Shown one piece after another: positions 18,797 to 26,337 of a DNA stretch of 64,000 nt. Source of the stretch: Thiohalobacter thiocyanaticus (GTDB taxonomy: Bacteria > Pseudomonadota > Gammaproteobacteria > Thiohalobacterales > Thiohalobacteraceae); contig NZ_AP018052.1 in assembly GCF_002356355.1 (NCBI RefSeq), forward strand, positions 124,001 through 188,000, read 5' to 3'. A model generated the notes under the pieces. That model did no database searches. It was not told where the DNA came from and worked only from the letters and a program-made list of their open reading frames with translations. The first letter of the stretch is position 1; every line of letters starts with the position of its first letter. Both the position numbers and the translations under genes were made by a program.

Positions 18797-19134
18797 GTCC
18801 AGCGTTGCAACAGCTGTCGGGACAGCGCGGCCGCGGCCCCGGCGACTTCAGCCGGCGCTTCACGCTCGGCAACCAGCTGCTGCAGCTGCCGCGCCTGGTC
18901 TGCCAACTCGGCGCTGGCCTTACCTGCCTCCAGCGCTGCGATCTGCCGTCGCACCGCGGCGGCGAAATCCTGCATCTCGCGGTATTCGCCCTGGCTGATG
19001 ATCTCGCCATCGGCCACGGCCGCGGCATAATCGACGCCGATGTAGTCGACCATCTGCACCAGCCGGCCGGTATCGACCTGCGCCAGCACCGACAGGGGCA
19101 GACAGGTCAGGAGCAGGAAAAGAAGACGTCGCAT
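18793..19134 (-). CDS. Signal-peptide and N-terminal segment of the split cytochrome c/FTR1 permease
   Basis: 113 aa: a signal peptide (RRLLFLLLTCLPLSVLA) and a helical periplasmic region (MVDYIGVDYAAAVADGE, YREMQDFAAAVRRQIAAL). This matches from memory the N-terminal region of cytochrome c/FTR1 family permeases, and 113 plus 521 aa gives the usual total. Its stop overlaps the next start as ATGA at 18793-18796. It lies directly behind a Fur-box-like operator, so the pair should be iron-repressed. Confidence 0.75.
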   Translation of the reverse strand: MRRLLFLLLTCLPLSVLAQVDTGRLVQMVDYIGVDYAAAVADGEIISQGEYREMQDFAAAVRRQIAALEAGKASAELADQARQLQQLVAEREAPAEVAGAAAALSRQLLQRWT

Positions 19135-19175
19135 TGCAATTCACCTCTGGCGCAAGAATGCGCAAAGCAGCAGCG

Positions 19176-19194
19176 AATTACAATCATTCTCATT
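19176..19194. promoter_or_regulatory. Fur box
   Basis: The 19 bases AATTACAATCATTCTCATT match the classical Fur operator type (AATGATAATCATTCTCATT) at 17 of 19 positions. It lies 42 bp upstream of the FTR1 operon start, where a repressor would block the promoter in iron-replete cells. Confidence 0.8.
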
Positions 19195-19225
19195 TAGATT
19201 AACTACATATAACTCCGGGACTCGG

Positions 19226-20704
19226 TCAGTCGTGCCGGGTGCGCACCTGCGCCGGGGGCACGCCGCGGGCGACCAGATACTTGCGGCTGGCCTCGGTGAC
19301 GGTCTCGGGCCCGCCGATGTAGAAATCGAACACCTTCACGTTGTAGTGCTGCCCGGCCAGTTCCGCCAGGGTGTCGCCAACCACCTCCCGCGCGCGTTCG
19401 CCGTAGACCGCGGGATCGGCCTCCAGCCGCGTGTAGTTGACGTTGTCGATGGCGTCCTGCCAGGCGCGGCAGAGGTTGTGCAGGTAGGGTCTGCTGCCGT
19501 CCGTGGTCACCCAGTAGATGTAGATCTGTTCGGCCACGTCCAGCGCCAGGGCCTGTTCGATCAGGCTCTTGATGGAGGCGAATTCGCGATCCCAGGCGAT
19601 GAACACCAGCGAATGCACCGACTCGAGGTTGAGAACGAAGTCGCCACGCGGGCCTTCCAGATCCAGCGTCTCGACGTCGTCGAGCCCGGCGGCCACCCGT
19701 GCGGCCAGCGGATTGTCGTCGGCGGTGTTGATGTGGAACTCGACCTGGGTCTCGTCACAGGGACAGCTGGCGATGGGGTAGCTGGCCGCGGCATCGCCGA
19801 TGCGGATCCGCGCCGACTGGCCGGAGAGGAACTGCAGCCGGTGCGGCTCAACCGGATTGACCACCAGGCCGACCATGCCCTGACCCAGGTCGTCGACCCG
19901 GCGCAGGGTGGCAGGCAGGACCTGGGACTCGATCTCCTCCGGCCGGATGACCTCGTCGACCTGCAGCAGCACGTCGGTCATGGCGGTGTGCGCGCACAGG
20001 GTGACATAGCCCGCCGCCAGTTCGTCTTCCGACAGGCATTCGGGGTAGGCCCGCACGCGCTTGGCCTCGCCGCTGATGACCTTCGCCCGGCAGCGGCCGC
20101 AGCTGCCGTCGGTACAGCCGTATCTGAGCTGCATGCCCGAACGCAGCCCGGCGTGCAGCAGGGTCTCGCTGCCGTTGAGGAAGAAGTCGTGTCCGCTGGG
20201 CTTGAGTTGGACGTGGGCGGCCAGCAGACGCATGAAGGTATCGGTGGCCAGCACCTCATCGTGCAGGCCCTGCGCGGATTGCACTTCGTCGATCTCACTC
20301 TCCAGCCACTGACGGAAGGCCTTCACGGCCGGATCGCCCACGGCCTGCTCCAATGAATCCAGCTTGTCGCTGATACGGCTGACCAGCTTGTTGAAGCGGT
20401 TCACCCGCGCCCGCGCCGTGCCCAGTTCGTGGCTGAGCAGGGTGACGCGGGTGGCCAGCACCTCGGCGTCGGGCAGATCCTTGGTGTCGAGCACCTTGCC
20501 GAAGGCGTTCTCGATGATGCGGTCGGCACGCTCCACCATCCCGCTGCCGTCGAGGTCGGTCTTGGGATAGACCTTGAGCAGTTCGCTCAGGTCCAGTTCG
20601 CCCTCGAAGGTGTGCAGTTCGCCCTCGCGGATCTGTTTCTGCAGGGTCGCGCGCTTCACCCCCACCAGGCGGGCGGCGCGCGACAGGCTGATCAGTTGTG
20701 CCAT
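19226..20704 (-). CDS. 2Fe-2S ferredoxin/FAD-NAD(P) oxidoreductase fusion with HTH-like N-terminus
   Basis: 492 aa. Residues 8-30 resemble a MerR/excisionase-type helix-turn-helix (AARLVGVKRATLQKQIREGE). Residues 85-125 are probably coiled coil. A plant-type ferredoxin domain follows with cluster ligands C197, C202, C205 and C237 (CX4CX2C, then C). From about residue 255 there is a ferredoxin-NADP reductase-like module ending in FYIGGPETVTEAS. It should pass electrons between NAD(P)H and an acceptor through FAD and a 2Fe-2S centre. Two unknown genes on the same strand lie just upstream, 25 bp and further away, so all three may form an operon. The N-terminal HTH-like part is unusual. Confidence 0.8.
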   Translation of the reverse strand: MAQLISLSRAARLVGVKRATLQKQIREGELHTFEGELDLSELLKVYPKTDLDGSGMVERADRIIENAFGKVLDTKDLPDAEVLATRVTLLSHELGTARARVNRFNKLVSRISDKLDSLEQAVGDPAVKAFRQWLESEIDEVQSAQGLHDEVLATDTFMRLLAAHVQLKPSGHDFFLNGSETLLHAGLRSGMQLRYGCTDGSCGRCRAKVISGEAKRVRAYPECLSEDELAAGYVTLCAHTAMTDVLLQVDEVIRPEEIESQVLPATLRRVDDLGQGMVGLVVNPVEPHRLQFLSGQSARIRIGDAAASYPIASCPCDETQVEFHINTADDNPLAARVAAGLDDVETLDLEGPRGDFVLNLESVHSLVFIAWDREFASIKSLIEQALALDVAEQIYIYWVTTDGSRPYLHNLCRAWQDAIDNVNYTRLEADPAVYGERAREVVGDTLAELAGQHYNVKVFDFYIGGPETVTEASRKYLVARGVPPAQVRTRHD

Positions 20705-20729
20705 GTAATGTCCTCGTCGACGCCTGCAC

Positions 20730-21062
20730 TCAGGCCCGCCAGGCGTGGCGGCCTTCGCGCAGGCGTTTGTAGTTGCGGATCATGATAACGGTTTTCAGGA
20801 TGGCGGGCGGATCGATGCGATCCAGCGCCAGGCCCACGGTCAGCGGCCGCCGTTCGCCCGCGGCCGGGCCGATCTCGATGAACTGCTCGCGCCGGCCACT
20901 GCCGAGCGCCTGCAACCGCGCCTGCCAGATGACCGCTGTGTGCTCGAAGCGGCCGATGAATTCGAACCGGGCCTCGGTCTCGCCGGGCGGCGCGCTCAGC
21001 CGGTACTCGGCCTGCTCACGCCGCAGGGACTCGGCCAGCCGCATCAGTTCACTGTCCGGCAT
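20730..21062 (-). CDS. Hypothetical protein in an operon with the ferredoxin reductase
   Basis: 110 aa from the ATG at 21062; a longer frame upstream runs inside the neighbouring gene. Contains EARFEFIGRFEHTAVIWQARL and IDPPAILKTVIMIRNYKRL. No signal peptide. I do not recognise the family. It sits 5 bp after the 286-aa gene and 25 bp before the oxidoreductase, so it is part of a probable three-gene unit. Confidence 0.6.
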   Translation of the reverse strand: MPDSELMRLAESLRREQAEYRLSAPPGETEARFEFIGRFEHTAVIWQARLQALGSGRREQFIEIGPAAGERRPLTVGLALDRIDPPAILKTVIMIRNYKRLREGRHAWRA

Positions 21063-21067
21063 GAAAC

Positions 21068-21928
21068 TCAGGAGGCCTTGATCAGCTTGGCCGAGACCAG
21101 GGTGACCTGCATGGCCTCCGCATCCAACACCTGCGGATACATGGGGTAGTTGTCCAGCAGGCTTTCGGGCCGCTGGCGCGCGGCCGTCTCCAGCCAGCGG
21201 CGCGTATCCTCGCGCAGCCGCTGGTGCGCCAGCAGGAAGGGCGCGTTCCATTCATGGTATTCACGCACCAGTTCCCGCTCCAGGCCCTGCGGCCACTCGG
21301 GATCGACCAGCAGTTCCGGGAAGGCCTCGGCCGGCAGGTGGCGGCCGGTGAGTTCACCTTCGACCCGCATGCCGCCGTGACCGATGCCGCTGCCGTCCTC
21401 CAGGCGCTCGAACCACTGCAGCACCGGCAGCGGCCGGCCGGCCAGGTTGACCTGGCGCTCCAGCACATCCTGGGCCCGCGGCGGACGCACGTGCGGGTCA
21501 CAATGGCTGCGTGCGGCCTCCAGTGCGGGGGAGCGGAACTCGTTTCTCGACATCAGAAACGGCTGCCAGGTCGGGTTGGTGATGCGGTCCGACTCCGTTT
21601 CCTCGCGCGTAACCCGGCTCTTGACGATGGCCAGCGGCAGACGCGTCTCCCGGTGCAGCAGCCACAACTCGAACCGGTCGGCCAGCGGGAAAGGGATGGG
21701 CGGACGTTCGTTGAGTGCGCGCATCAGCTGGTCGGCATTGGTCTCGCGGCTGGCCAGGTCGCCGGCATCGCAGTCGGTGGCATGCCAGCGCAGCCGCCCC
21801 GAGGCGTTCTGCACCCGCACCTGCCAGTGGCGGCCGTCGGTGGAATAGGCGCGCGCATTGCCCACGTCCACCACCTGAATCACGCCCTGGTAGGGGCAGA
21901 AGCGGCGTATCGAGTAGTATTGGGCCAT
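21068..21928 (-). CDS. Hypothetical protein, first gene of a probable three-gene redox unit
   Basis: 286 aa, cytoplasmic, starting MAQYYSIRRFCPYQGVIQ. Notable are a beta-rich first third (YSTDGRHWQVRVQN), and WLETAARQRPESLLDNYPMYPQVLDAE near the C-terminus. No known motif seen. It is followed at 5 bp and then 25 bp by the 110-aa gene and the ferredoxin reductase. Its constant position beside the reductase suggests a substrate or partner role; function unknown. Confidence 0.65.
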   Translation of the reverse strand: MAQYYSIRRFCPYQGVIQVVDVGNARAYSTDGRHWQVRVQNASGRLRWHATDCDAGDLASRETNADQLMRALNERPPIPFPLADRFELWLLHRETRLPLAIVKSRVTREETESDRITNPTWQPFLMSRNEFRSPALEAARSHCDPHVRPPRAQDVLERQVNLAGRPLPVLQWFERLEDGSGIGHGGMRVEGELTGRHLPAEAFPELLVDPEWPQGLERELVREYHEWNAPFLLAHQRLREDTRRWLETAARQRPESLLDNYPMYPQVLDAEAMQVTLVSAKLIKAS

Positions 21929-22081
21929 GTGGTGCGCAGTCTCCCTCAGGCCGGCGTCTGAAGTTTACAGTAGACCTGCCCGCCGCCGGCGTGCAACCCT
22001 GCAATAAACACAGATACAACCGCCAGCTGCGGCCCTGTCCGCGCCGGGGCGCGGCCATTCACAACCAGACCAACGACAACA

Positions 22082-22462
22082 ATGTCCGATTACACCGCCA
22101 TAAAAATCCTGCATGTCGCCACCGTGATCATCAGCGGCGGTGGCTTTGCCCTGCGCCTGGCACTGATGCTGTGGCGCGAGGCCTGGCTCGGGCTGCGCCC
22201 GGTGAAGGTGCTGCCGCACATCAACGATACCCTGCTGCTGGCCTCGGGCATCACCCTGGCGGTGCTGTCGCGCCAGTATCCGCTGGCCCAGGACTGGCTG
22301 ACAGCCAAGCTGGTCGCGCTGGTGGTCTATATCCTGCTGGGAATGCTGGCGCTGAAACCGCGCTTTGCCAAACCGGTACGACTCGGCTTCGGTGTGCTGG
22401 CGCTGCTGGTGTTCGCCTACATCGTGAGTGTGGCGCTGGCGCGCCGGGCCTGGCCGTTGTGA
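22082..22462 (+). CDS. SirB2-family membrane protein
   Basis: 126 aa with four hydrophobic helices. The N-terminus AIKILHVATVIISGGGFALR and the centre LPHINDTLLLASGITLAVL are typical of the SirB2 (invasion gene expression up-regulator) family, whose molecular function is not established. A polar His in the first helix and the HINDT motif are conserved features. Single gene between divergent neighbours. Confidence 0.85.
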   Translation: MSDYTAIKILHVATVIISGGGFALRLALMLWREAWLGLRPVKVLPHINDTLLLASGITLAVLSRQYPLAQDWLTAKLVALVVYILLGMLALKPRFAKPVRLGFGVLALLVFAYIVSVALARRAWPL

Positions 22463-22465
22463 TCG

Positions 22466-22622
22466 ATGGCCACGGAAAACCCGGACAAAGCCCTGTAGCA
22501 GGCAGGTTGGGTTAGCCCGTAGGGCGTAACCCAACATTCAGGCTGCGCTCGTTGGGTTACGGCGCTGTCGCGCCTAACCCAACCTACAGAACAACAAGAT
22601 TTTGTCCGTGCTTTCCGTGGTT
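22466..22622. repeat. Nested palindromic intergenic repeat
   Basis: Outer arms CCACGGAAAACCCGGACAAA (22470-22489) and its near-complement ending at 22620 enclose an inner palindrome built on GTTGGGTTA/TAACCCAAC. The inner part is related to the repeats at 46905-46981 and 61831-61909. The outer arms are related to those of the element at 58387-58637. Confidence 0.8.
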
Positions 22623-22629
22623 ATATGAA

Positions 22630-23586
22630 TCAGCACTCGATGCCCCACTTCTTGATGCGGTAGAGCAGGGTGTCGCGGGTCAGTCCCAGCAGCCGCGCGG
22701 CCCGGCTGCGGTTGCCGCCGGTCTGGGCCAGCGCCTGCTGGATCAGGTCCGATTCCAGTGAACCCAGATCCACACCGCCGGCCGGCAGGGCGAAGCCGCC
22801 GGCCTTCGCTGCCGGCTGCGGGGCACGCAACTCCGCCGGCAGGTTCGATGGCTGCACCTCGCGGCCGCTGAACAGGATCAGGGTGCGTTCGCAGAAATTG
22901 CGCAACTCCCGCACATTGCCCGGCCAGTCATAGCGCTGCAGCCGGTTCAGGGTGGCGGCCGGGTAGCGCGGCGGCGCCAGGTCGTGCTGCCGGGACAGCT
23001 GCCCGGTGAGATGCTCCACCAGCGCCGGGATATCCTCGCGCCGCTCGCGCAGGGCCGGCATCTGCACCGGTACCACGTTGAGCCGATAGAACAGGTCCTG
23101 GCGGAAGCGCCCGGCGGCCGCGTCCGCGGCCAGGTCGCGGTTGGTCGCGGCCAGTACCCGCAGTTCGACCTGATCCGGCCGGGCCTGACCCAGAGGCTGA
23201 CACTCGCGCGTCTCCAGGAAGCGCAGCAGCTTGGCCTGGGCCGGGCCGGGCAGTTCGCCGACCTCGTCCAGGAACAGGGTGCCGCCACGCGCCTGCTGGA
23301 TGTAACCGGCCTGGTCGACCACGGCGCCGGTGAAGGCCCCGCGCCGGTGACCGTAGAGCAGGGACTCGACCAGCCCGTCCGGCATCGAGGCACAGTTGAC
23401 CGGGACGAAGGGACCGGCGGCACGCCGGCTCTCCCGGTGAATGGCCTGGGCCAGCAGATCCTTGCCCGTTCCGCTCTCGCCCGCGATAAGGATGGGGACG
23501 TCCGTGGCGGCCGCCAGGGCAGCGGCACGCAGTTGGGTCTTCAGCGCCGGCGCCTGGCCGATCATGAGATTCTCGAAACAACTCAT
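22630..23586 (-). CDS. Sigma54-dependent transcriptional activator without receiver domain
   Basis: 318 aa from the ATG at 23586, preceded by GGGGGAGAG. The AAA+ domain starts almost at the N-terminus: Walker A GESGTGKD, the sigma54-contact loop GAFTGA, and ARG finger region FRQDLFYRLNVVPV. The C-terminal Fis-type HTH is GNRSRAARLLGLTRDTLLYR. With no REC, PAS or GAF domain it resembles PspF-type constitutive activators that are held in check by a partner protein. No pspA or other partner is seen nearby. Target genes unknown; the divergent TetR gene shares the upstream region. Confidence 0.9.
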   Translation of the reverse strand: MSCFENLMIGQAPALKTQLRAAALAAATDVPILIAGESGTGKDLLAQAIHRESRRAAGPFVPVNCASMPDGLVESLLYGHRRGAFTGAVVDQAGYIQQARGGTLFLDEVGELPGPAQAKLLRFLETRECQPLGQARPDQVELRVLAATNRDLAADAAAGRFRQDLFYRLNVVPVQMPALRERREDIPALVEHLTGQLSRQHDLAPPRYPAATLNRLQRYDWPGNVRELRNFCERTLILFSGREVQPSNLPAELRAPQPAAKAGGFALPAGGVDLGSLESDLIQQALAQTGGNRSRAARLLGLTRDTLLYRIKKWGIEC

Positions 23587-23688
23587 CGTCTCTCCCCCAC
23601 TGGTGGCATGCACTCATTGTAGCCGCACCGGCACGTCAAATGGCTTGATTTGGGTCAGATCGCCACGTCGATCACTTTAATCTGAGTA

Positions 23689-23729
23689 TTGACTTGATTT
23701 AAAGTTAACACTAATTTTAGTGCTACTAT
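23689..23729 (+). promoter_or_regulatory. TetR-gene promoter region with operator palindrome
   Basis: A perfect inverted repeat CACTAATTTTAGTG (23709-23722) overlaps promoter-like hexamers: TTGACT (23689-23694) with TAATTT (23712-23717) at 17 bp, or TACTAT at 23724-23729. It lies about 90 bp before the TetR gene, as expected for autorepression. Confidence 0.5.
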
Positions 23730-23811
23730 AGAGAACTCTACCAGACTGCAGATGCCGGAAACAGTCATATGGCCTTGTTCCGGCCTGCATCCTGCTCAGG
23801 GAACTGACGTC

Positions 23812-24489
23812 ATGGCGACCAACGACATCCCACTGCGAGAACGCAAGGCGGCCCGCACCCGCCTGAACCTGGCCCGGGCCCTGGCCGGCCAACTGGCGCG
23901 CCACAGCCTGGACGAGGTGGCGGTGCGCGACCTGTGCGCCGAGATAGAGATCTCCGAGGCGACCTTTTTCAATTACTTTCCCCGCAAGACCGACCTGCTG
24001 GCCTACCTGGGCCGGCTCTGGACCCTGGAACTGCAATGGCATGCCAGCCAGGCCGCGGCGGAAAAGCCCGGGCTGGCCGCGATCGAGGCGGTGTTCCAGG
24101 CCGCGGCCAGGCGAGTTCAGGCCGAGCCCCAGGCCTGGGGCGAGTGGATCGCCTGGCAGGCGCAGCAACGGGAGAAACGCGAGGAGGAGCCGCTCACTCA
24201 GGCGGAAAAACGCCTCGGCTTTCCCGACTGCGCAGGCATCGAGACGCTGGCCGAGCAGCGCCTGGACGGCCTGCTGGCACAGCAACTCACGCGCGCGATC
24301 GAGCGCGGCGAACTGCCGGCCAACACGCCCGTGCCGGTGGTGATGGCAGCCTTGATCGCCCAGTTCTACGGCGTGATCCTGATCCTCAAGCAGGCCCAGC
24401 CCGGCGCCATCGGCGGCCAGTTCCGCCAGCAGCTGCAGCTGCTGTGGGCCGGCATCCGGGAACTGACCCGGAGCGGGACGAACGCCTGA
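23812..24489 (+). CDS. TetR-family transcriptional regulator
   Basis: 225 aa from the ATG at 23812. The N-terminal HTH reads LDEVAVRDLCAEIEISEATF followed by FNYFPRKTDLL, the classical TetR pattern. The C-terminal ligand-binding part is all-helical. It stands two genes upstream of an RND efflux operon and may regulate it, and probably its own promoter through the CACTAA/TTAGTG palindrome. It is convergent with the lipoprotein gene, 9 bp apart. Confidence 0.9.
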   Translation: MATNDIPLRERKAARTRLNLARALAGQLARHSLDEVAVRDLCAEIEISEATFFNYFPRKTDLLAYLGRLWTLELQWHASQAAAEKPGLAAIEAVFQAAARRVQAEPQAWGEWIAWQAQQREKREEEPLTQAEKRLGFPDCAGIETLAEQRLDGLLAQQLTRAIERGELPANTPVPVVMAALIAQFYGVILILKQAQPGAIGGQFRQQLQLLWAGIRELTRSGTNA

Positions 24490-24498
24490 GCCGGACGC

Positions 24499-24960
24499 CT
24501 ATTCGACCACCTTCCAGCTGCCGTCGGGCTGGCGGCAGGCCGTGCCGTAGACCTGCTCGGTACGGCCGCCGATCTGGGCATCGATGGTGTACTCCCGGCA
24601 GGGACCGCTGCTGGTCTCGTAGGTGCGGGTGGGTGTGACCGCATACTGATAGCCGGTATCCGGGTTCTGCCAGGTGGAGGTCACGCCGGTACGCACCGTC
24701 TCCAGGGTGCCGGCGGTCTTCATGCGGTCGACCTCGTCCATGGACTGGCCAATCGCGCCGCCGATGGCCGCGCCCGCCAGGGTACCGGCAATGATGGCCG
24801 CGGTACGGCCGCGCCCGCCGCCGACCTCCGAGCCCAGCACACCGCCGAGGATACCGCCGATCACCATCCCCGCCTGTTCCTGCGGCCCCTGGTAGGTGGC
24901 GCAGCCGCCCACCCCGAGCGTGGCGGCCAGTACCAACGCTGTGAAATAGCCCTTGCTCAT
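24499..24960 (-). CDS. Glycine-zipper (17-kDa surface-antigen-like) lipoprotein
   Basis: 153 aa. The start at 24960 is preferred over the ATG at 24969 because GGAG abuts the latter. A lipobox (ATLGVGGC) marks an outer-membrane lipoprotein. Residues about 30-75 form a glycine zipper with regular small residues (GGILGGVLGSEVGGG, GTLAGAAIGGAIGQS), a membrane-embedded hairpin. The C-terminal domain (VTPTRTYETSSGPCREYTID) is typical of the Rickettsia 17-kDa antigen/SmpA-like group. Probably structural. Confidence 0.85.
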   Translation of the reverse strand: MSKGYFTALVLAATLGVGGCATYQGPQEQAGMVIGGILGGVLGSEVGGGRGRTAAIIAGTLAGAAIGGAIGQSMDEVDRMKTAGTLETVRTGVTSTWQNPDTGYQYAVTPTRTYETSSGPCREYTIDAQIGGRTEQVYGTACRQPDGSWKVVE

Positions 24961-25239
24961 CGCCTTCATCTCCGCAATTCATCCGTTTCGATTGCTCAAG
25001 CATAGCCGAGCCGCGAGGTGTTGAAACGCCCGGCAGCGATTCATTGCAGACAGGTTGATGCGGATCAAACCCGGACCCCGGGCGTCGGACCCGGCTGAAC
25101 TATCCCGCCTGGCCGCTGTCATTGTTCTGATCGCCTGCGCGGTCCATTGTTGTCGCGCCGAAGCGCCGGGTCTGCCAGGGACTGATTCGACGCTGCCGCA
25201 CGTCATAACCCTACCCTGACCTGCGTACCCGGGAGTCTC

Positions 25240-26337
25240 ATGAAACCGCATCATCCGCTTTCGGCCCTGATCCTGCTCGGCGGTCTGTGCCTGTCACTGG
25301 CGGCCGCACTGCGCGCCGAGGAGCCTGCCGGTCCGGTCGTGATCGTGGCCGAGGCCAGCGAGGAAGGCTTCAGCGAAGCCATCGAGGCACTCGGCACCCT
25401 GCGCGCCAATGAATCGGTGGTGCTCACGGCAACGGTGACCGAGACCATCCGCGCCCTCCACTTCGACGACGGCGACCGGGTCGAGGCCGGCCAGCTGCTG
25501 GTCGAACTCGAGCGCGGCGAGGAGCAGGCCCAGCTGGCCGAGGCCCGTGCCACCCTGGAGGAGGCTCACCGCCAGTACCGGCGGGTGGAATCGCTCGAAG
25601 CGCAGGACAAGGCCTCCCGCTCCCTGCTCGACGAACGCCGGCGGGAATGGGAAACCGCCCGCGCGCGGGTCACCGCCATCGAATCGCGCCTCGCTGATCG
25701 GATGATCCGGGCGCCGTTCGCCGGCGTGCTGGGGCTGCGCGACATCAGCGTCGGCGACCTGGTCACCCCCGGCGATCCGCTTGTCACCCTGGATGACGAC
25801 GCGGTGATGAAGCTGGAGTTCACCGTCCCCGCGACCTTCCTGGCCGTGGTGGAGCCGGGGCTGGTGATCGAGGCCACCAGCCCGGCCTGGCCCGGCGAGA
25901 CCTTCACCGGCGAGATCAAGGCGGTGGACAGCCGCATCGATCCGACCACCCGCGCCGTGCGGGTCCGCGCCCTGCTGCCCAACCCCGGACACCGGCTCAA
26001 GCCCGGGCTGCTGATGCAGGTCGAGATACGCCGGCCCGACCGCCGGGCCCTGTTCATTCCGGAAGAGGCGCTGATGCCGCAGGGCGAGCGCCAGTTCGTG
26101 CTGCGCGTGGACCGCAATGATAACAACAAAGTAGTGCGCCAGGAGGTCGGCATCGGCGCCCGCCGGCCGGGGCGGGTGGAGATCAACTCCGGCCTGGCGC
26201 CGGGTGATGCCGTCATCACCCACGGCACCCAGAAGGCACGTCCGGGCCAGCCGGTGCGCATCGGCGCCGTGGACGACGGCAGCCGACCGCTGGCGCAGCT
26301 GCTGCAGTCGCTGGACTCGGACGGCAGCGACGGATGA
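25240..26337 (+). CDS. RND efflux system periplasmic adaptor (HlyD/MFP family)
   Basis: 365 aa with a signal peptide (LILLGGLCLSLAAALRAEE). Barrel-sandwich (lipoyl-like) halves flank a coiled-coil hairpin (residues about 95-150, EEAQLAEARATLEEAHRQYR); the beta-barrel and membrane-proximal domains follow (RAPFAGVLGLRDISVGD, VDSRIDPTTRAVRVRA). It links the inner-membrane pump encoded next, whose start overlaps its stop by 4 bp, to an outer-membrane channel. No TolC-like gene lies nearby. Confidence 0.93.
   Translation: MKPHHPLSALILLGGLCLSLAAALRAEEPAGPVVIVAEASEEGFSEAIEALGTLRANESVVLTATVTETIRALHFDDGDRVEAGQLLVELERGEEQAQLAEARATLEEAHRQYRRVESLEAQDKASRSLLDERRREWETARARVTAIESRLADRMIRAPFAGVLGLRDISVGDLVTPGDPLVTLDDDAVMKLEFTVPATFLAVVEPGLVIEATSPAWPGETFTGEIKAVDSRIDPTTRAVRVRALLPNPGHRLKPGLLMQVEIRRPDRRALFIPEEALMPQGERQFVLRVDRNDNNKVVRQEVGIGARRPGRVEINSGLAPGDAVITHGTQKARPGQPVRIGAVDDGSRPLAQLLQSLDSDGSDG

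Noticed and set aside
23623-23645. Possible -24/-12 (sigma54) promoter GGCAC...GGCTT
   Set aside because: The spacing between the GG and GC elements is off by one base from the strict requirement.
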